64,000 bases of DNA from JABFRG01 sp046351415 (GTDB lineage Bacteria > Myxococcota_A > Polyangia > Polyangiales > Polyangiaceae). Both the position numbers and the translations under genes were made by a program. Positions within the stretch are counted from its first letter, which is position 1, and the number at the start of each line of letters is the position of its first letter. The notes beneath the pieces were generated by a model. The model had not been told where the DNA came from, did no database searches, and was given only the letters and a program-made list of their open reading frames with translations. Shown in pieces: positions 63,129 through 64,000 of the stretch. Location: positions 1-64,000 of the forward strand of contig JAXLYO010000018.1 in the NCBI GenBank assembly GCA_046351415.1. The letters are read 5' to 3'.

Positions 63129-64000
63129 TCAGGCGGAGCGGCGGAACCTTCGTCCGATCATGCTCGCGCCGATGACGACGAGGGCGAAGAGCGCACCCCA
63201 ATTTCCGCTCGAACCGCTTCCGGTCGAACACGATCCGCCCTGGAGCGAACCTTCGCTTGCCGAGCTACCGCTCGTGCCGCTCGTGCCGCTCGAACCACCG
63301 TTCGAGCCTGCGTCGGCTTTGGCGCCGCCATCAGCGGATACGCCGCCATCGGTCGAGGGCGTGCTCCCCGGTTTCTGGAGGTAGTCCTTCACGCCATCGT
63401 TGTTCGCGTCGGCGTTTTCGGCACCGTCCTTGACGCCGTCGCCGTCCGCATCGTCATCGAGCCAGTTCTTCTTGCCGTCGGCATCGACGTCGTCGGTGAG
63501 CTTCGCGGCCGTCGCGTCGGCAATCTCGGTCTTCGTCGGAATGCCGTCGCCGTCGTCGTCCGCGTCGAGGTAGTCCGGCTTTCCGTCCTTGTCGGTGTCG
63601 GCGGGGCTCGCCGCGCCTCCGGCGCCAAGCTCGTCCTTCGTGAGGATGCCGTCGCCGTCGTCGTCCGTATCCTTCGCGTCGATGGTTCCGTCACCGTCGG
63701 TGTCGAGCGGCTTCGATGCATCGGGTCCCACTTCGACGCCGTCTTTGATGCCGTCGCCGTCCGTGTCGGCCTTGTTCGGGTCGGTGCCGATGATGGCCTC
63801 GGCCGCGTCGGTCAGCCCGTCGCCGTCGGTGTCGAGCGTGCAGACCTTGAGCGTGGGGTCACACGCGGTGGGTGCGCGACAGGGGTCATTGTTGGGAGCC
63901 GGTGTGCACGCCGTGCCTTGCGGCAAGCCGCACTTGCTGTCGTTGCCGAGAACGCCGGAGCGGCATTCTGCAACGCCGCCCGCGCCGGGGGTCGCGCCGT
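63129..64000 (-). CDS. Thrombospondin type-3 repeat protein with MYXO-CTERM-like tail (5' end outside window)
   Basis: Partial: the frame is open to the window edge. The visible part has many calcium-binding Asp-rich repeats (DTDGDGLTD, DTDGDGIKD, DADDDGDGIPT) followed by a Ser/Gly linker and a C-terminal Cys (GGSCSTG), one membrane segment (about LFALVVIGASMIG) and RRFRR. This tail is the MYXO-CTERM sorting design, in which the Cys is processed by a myxosortase and the protein goes to the surface. Calcium probably stabilises the repeats. Confidence 0.9.
   Translation of the reverse strand, partial: GATPGAGGVAECRSGVLGNDSKCGLPQGTACTPAPNNDPCRAPTACDPTLKVCTLDTDGDGLTDAAEAIIGTDPNKADTDGDGIKDGVEVGPDASKPLDTDGDGTIDAKDTDDDGDGILTKDELGAGGAASPADTDKDGKPDYLDADDDGDGIPTKTEIADATAAKLTDDVDADGKKNWLDDDADGDGVKDGAENADANNDGVKDYLQKPGSTPSTDGGVSADGGAKADAGSNGGSSGTSGTSGSSASEGSLQGGSCSTGSGSSGNWGALFALVVIGASMIGRRFRRSA

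Overview
This is a high-GC bacterial window that looks like chromosome of a myxobacterium, probably Myxococcota close to the Polyangia. The signs are a MYXO-CTERM-like sorting tail (Cys, one membrane segment, Arg-rich end) on the protein at the right edge, many lipoproteins with Asp/Ala/Gly/Ser-rich linkers after the lipobox Cys, a receiver-DUF4388-TPR protein, a PknB-type kinase fused to TPRs, and DUF1704 and CehA/McbA family proteins. No rRNA, CRISPR array, prophage or transposase was seen. One tRNA gene (Pro, GGG) is present. Species cannot be told from the sequence.

Left part (1-16 kb): an RluA-type pseudouridine synthase; a lamin-tail lipoprotein; a two-gene ParA module in which the ATPase carries two N-terminal Cys4 zinc sites and is followed by a ribbon-helix-helix-like protein; a repeat-rich non-coding stretch (a 170-bp dispersed palindromic element and three 82-bp tandem repeats); a sigma-region-4-like regulator; a palindrome-rich leader; a translationally coupled operon of an alpha/beta hydrolase, oligopeptide ABC permeases and a solute-binding lipoprotein; a membrane-anchored receiver/DUF4388/TPR protein; an SPFH-zinc-ribbon protein divergent from an alpha-helical repeat protein.

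Middle (16-41 kb): mostly envelope and secreted proteins (a double-HKD phospholipase D-like lipoprotein, a VWA lipoprotein, Ig-like and lamin-tail lipoproteins, small Cys-rich proteins, a cytochrome-c-like lipoprotein), an nhaA remnant with an internal deletion, a VOC protein, the Lhr helicase overlapping a Nei/Fpg glycosylase, a SemiSWEET-like protein, a frameshifted flavin amine oxidase, a thioesterase, and a DUF1704 metallopeptidase-like protein. An exported protein with four CxxC-type clusters lies near the tRNA.

Right part (41-64 kb): more metabolic and housekeeping genes. These are a fused monooxygenase/Old-Yellow-Enzyme flavoprotein of the 2-aminobenzoyl-CoA or salicylyl-CoA type, the second copy of the dispersed element, a CehA/McbA lipoprotein, an M20 peptidase divergent from argC-argB (overlapping, coupled), uvrA, a glutathione peroxidase, a deoC-ALDH-ALDH-like operon whose last member lacks the catalytic residues, rpsU, a Ser/Thr kinase-TPR protein, a Bax-inhibitor-1 membrane protein, a GNAT protein and the 3' part of a thrombospondin-3-repeat MYXO-CTERM protein.

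The best candidates for undescribed biology are the zinc-finger ParA/RHH pair, the dispersed palindromic element with the 82-bp tandem array, the exported four-cluster Cys protein, the Ser-less hydrolase in the peptide-transporter operon, and the dead-ALDH partner. All are inferences from sequence reading alone; no database search was made.
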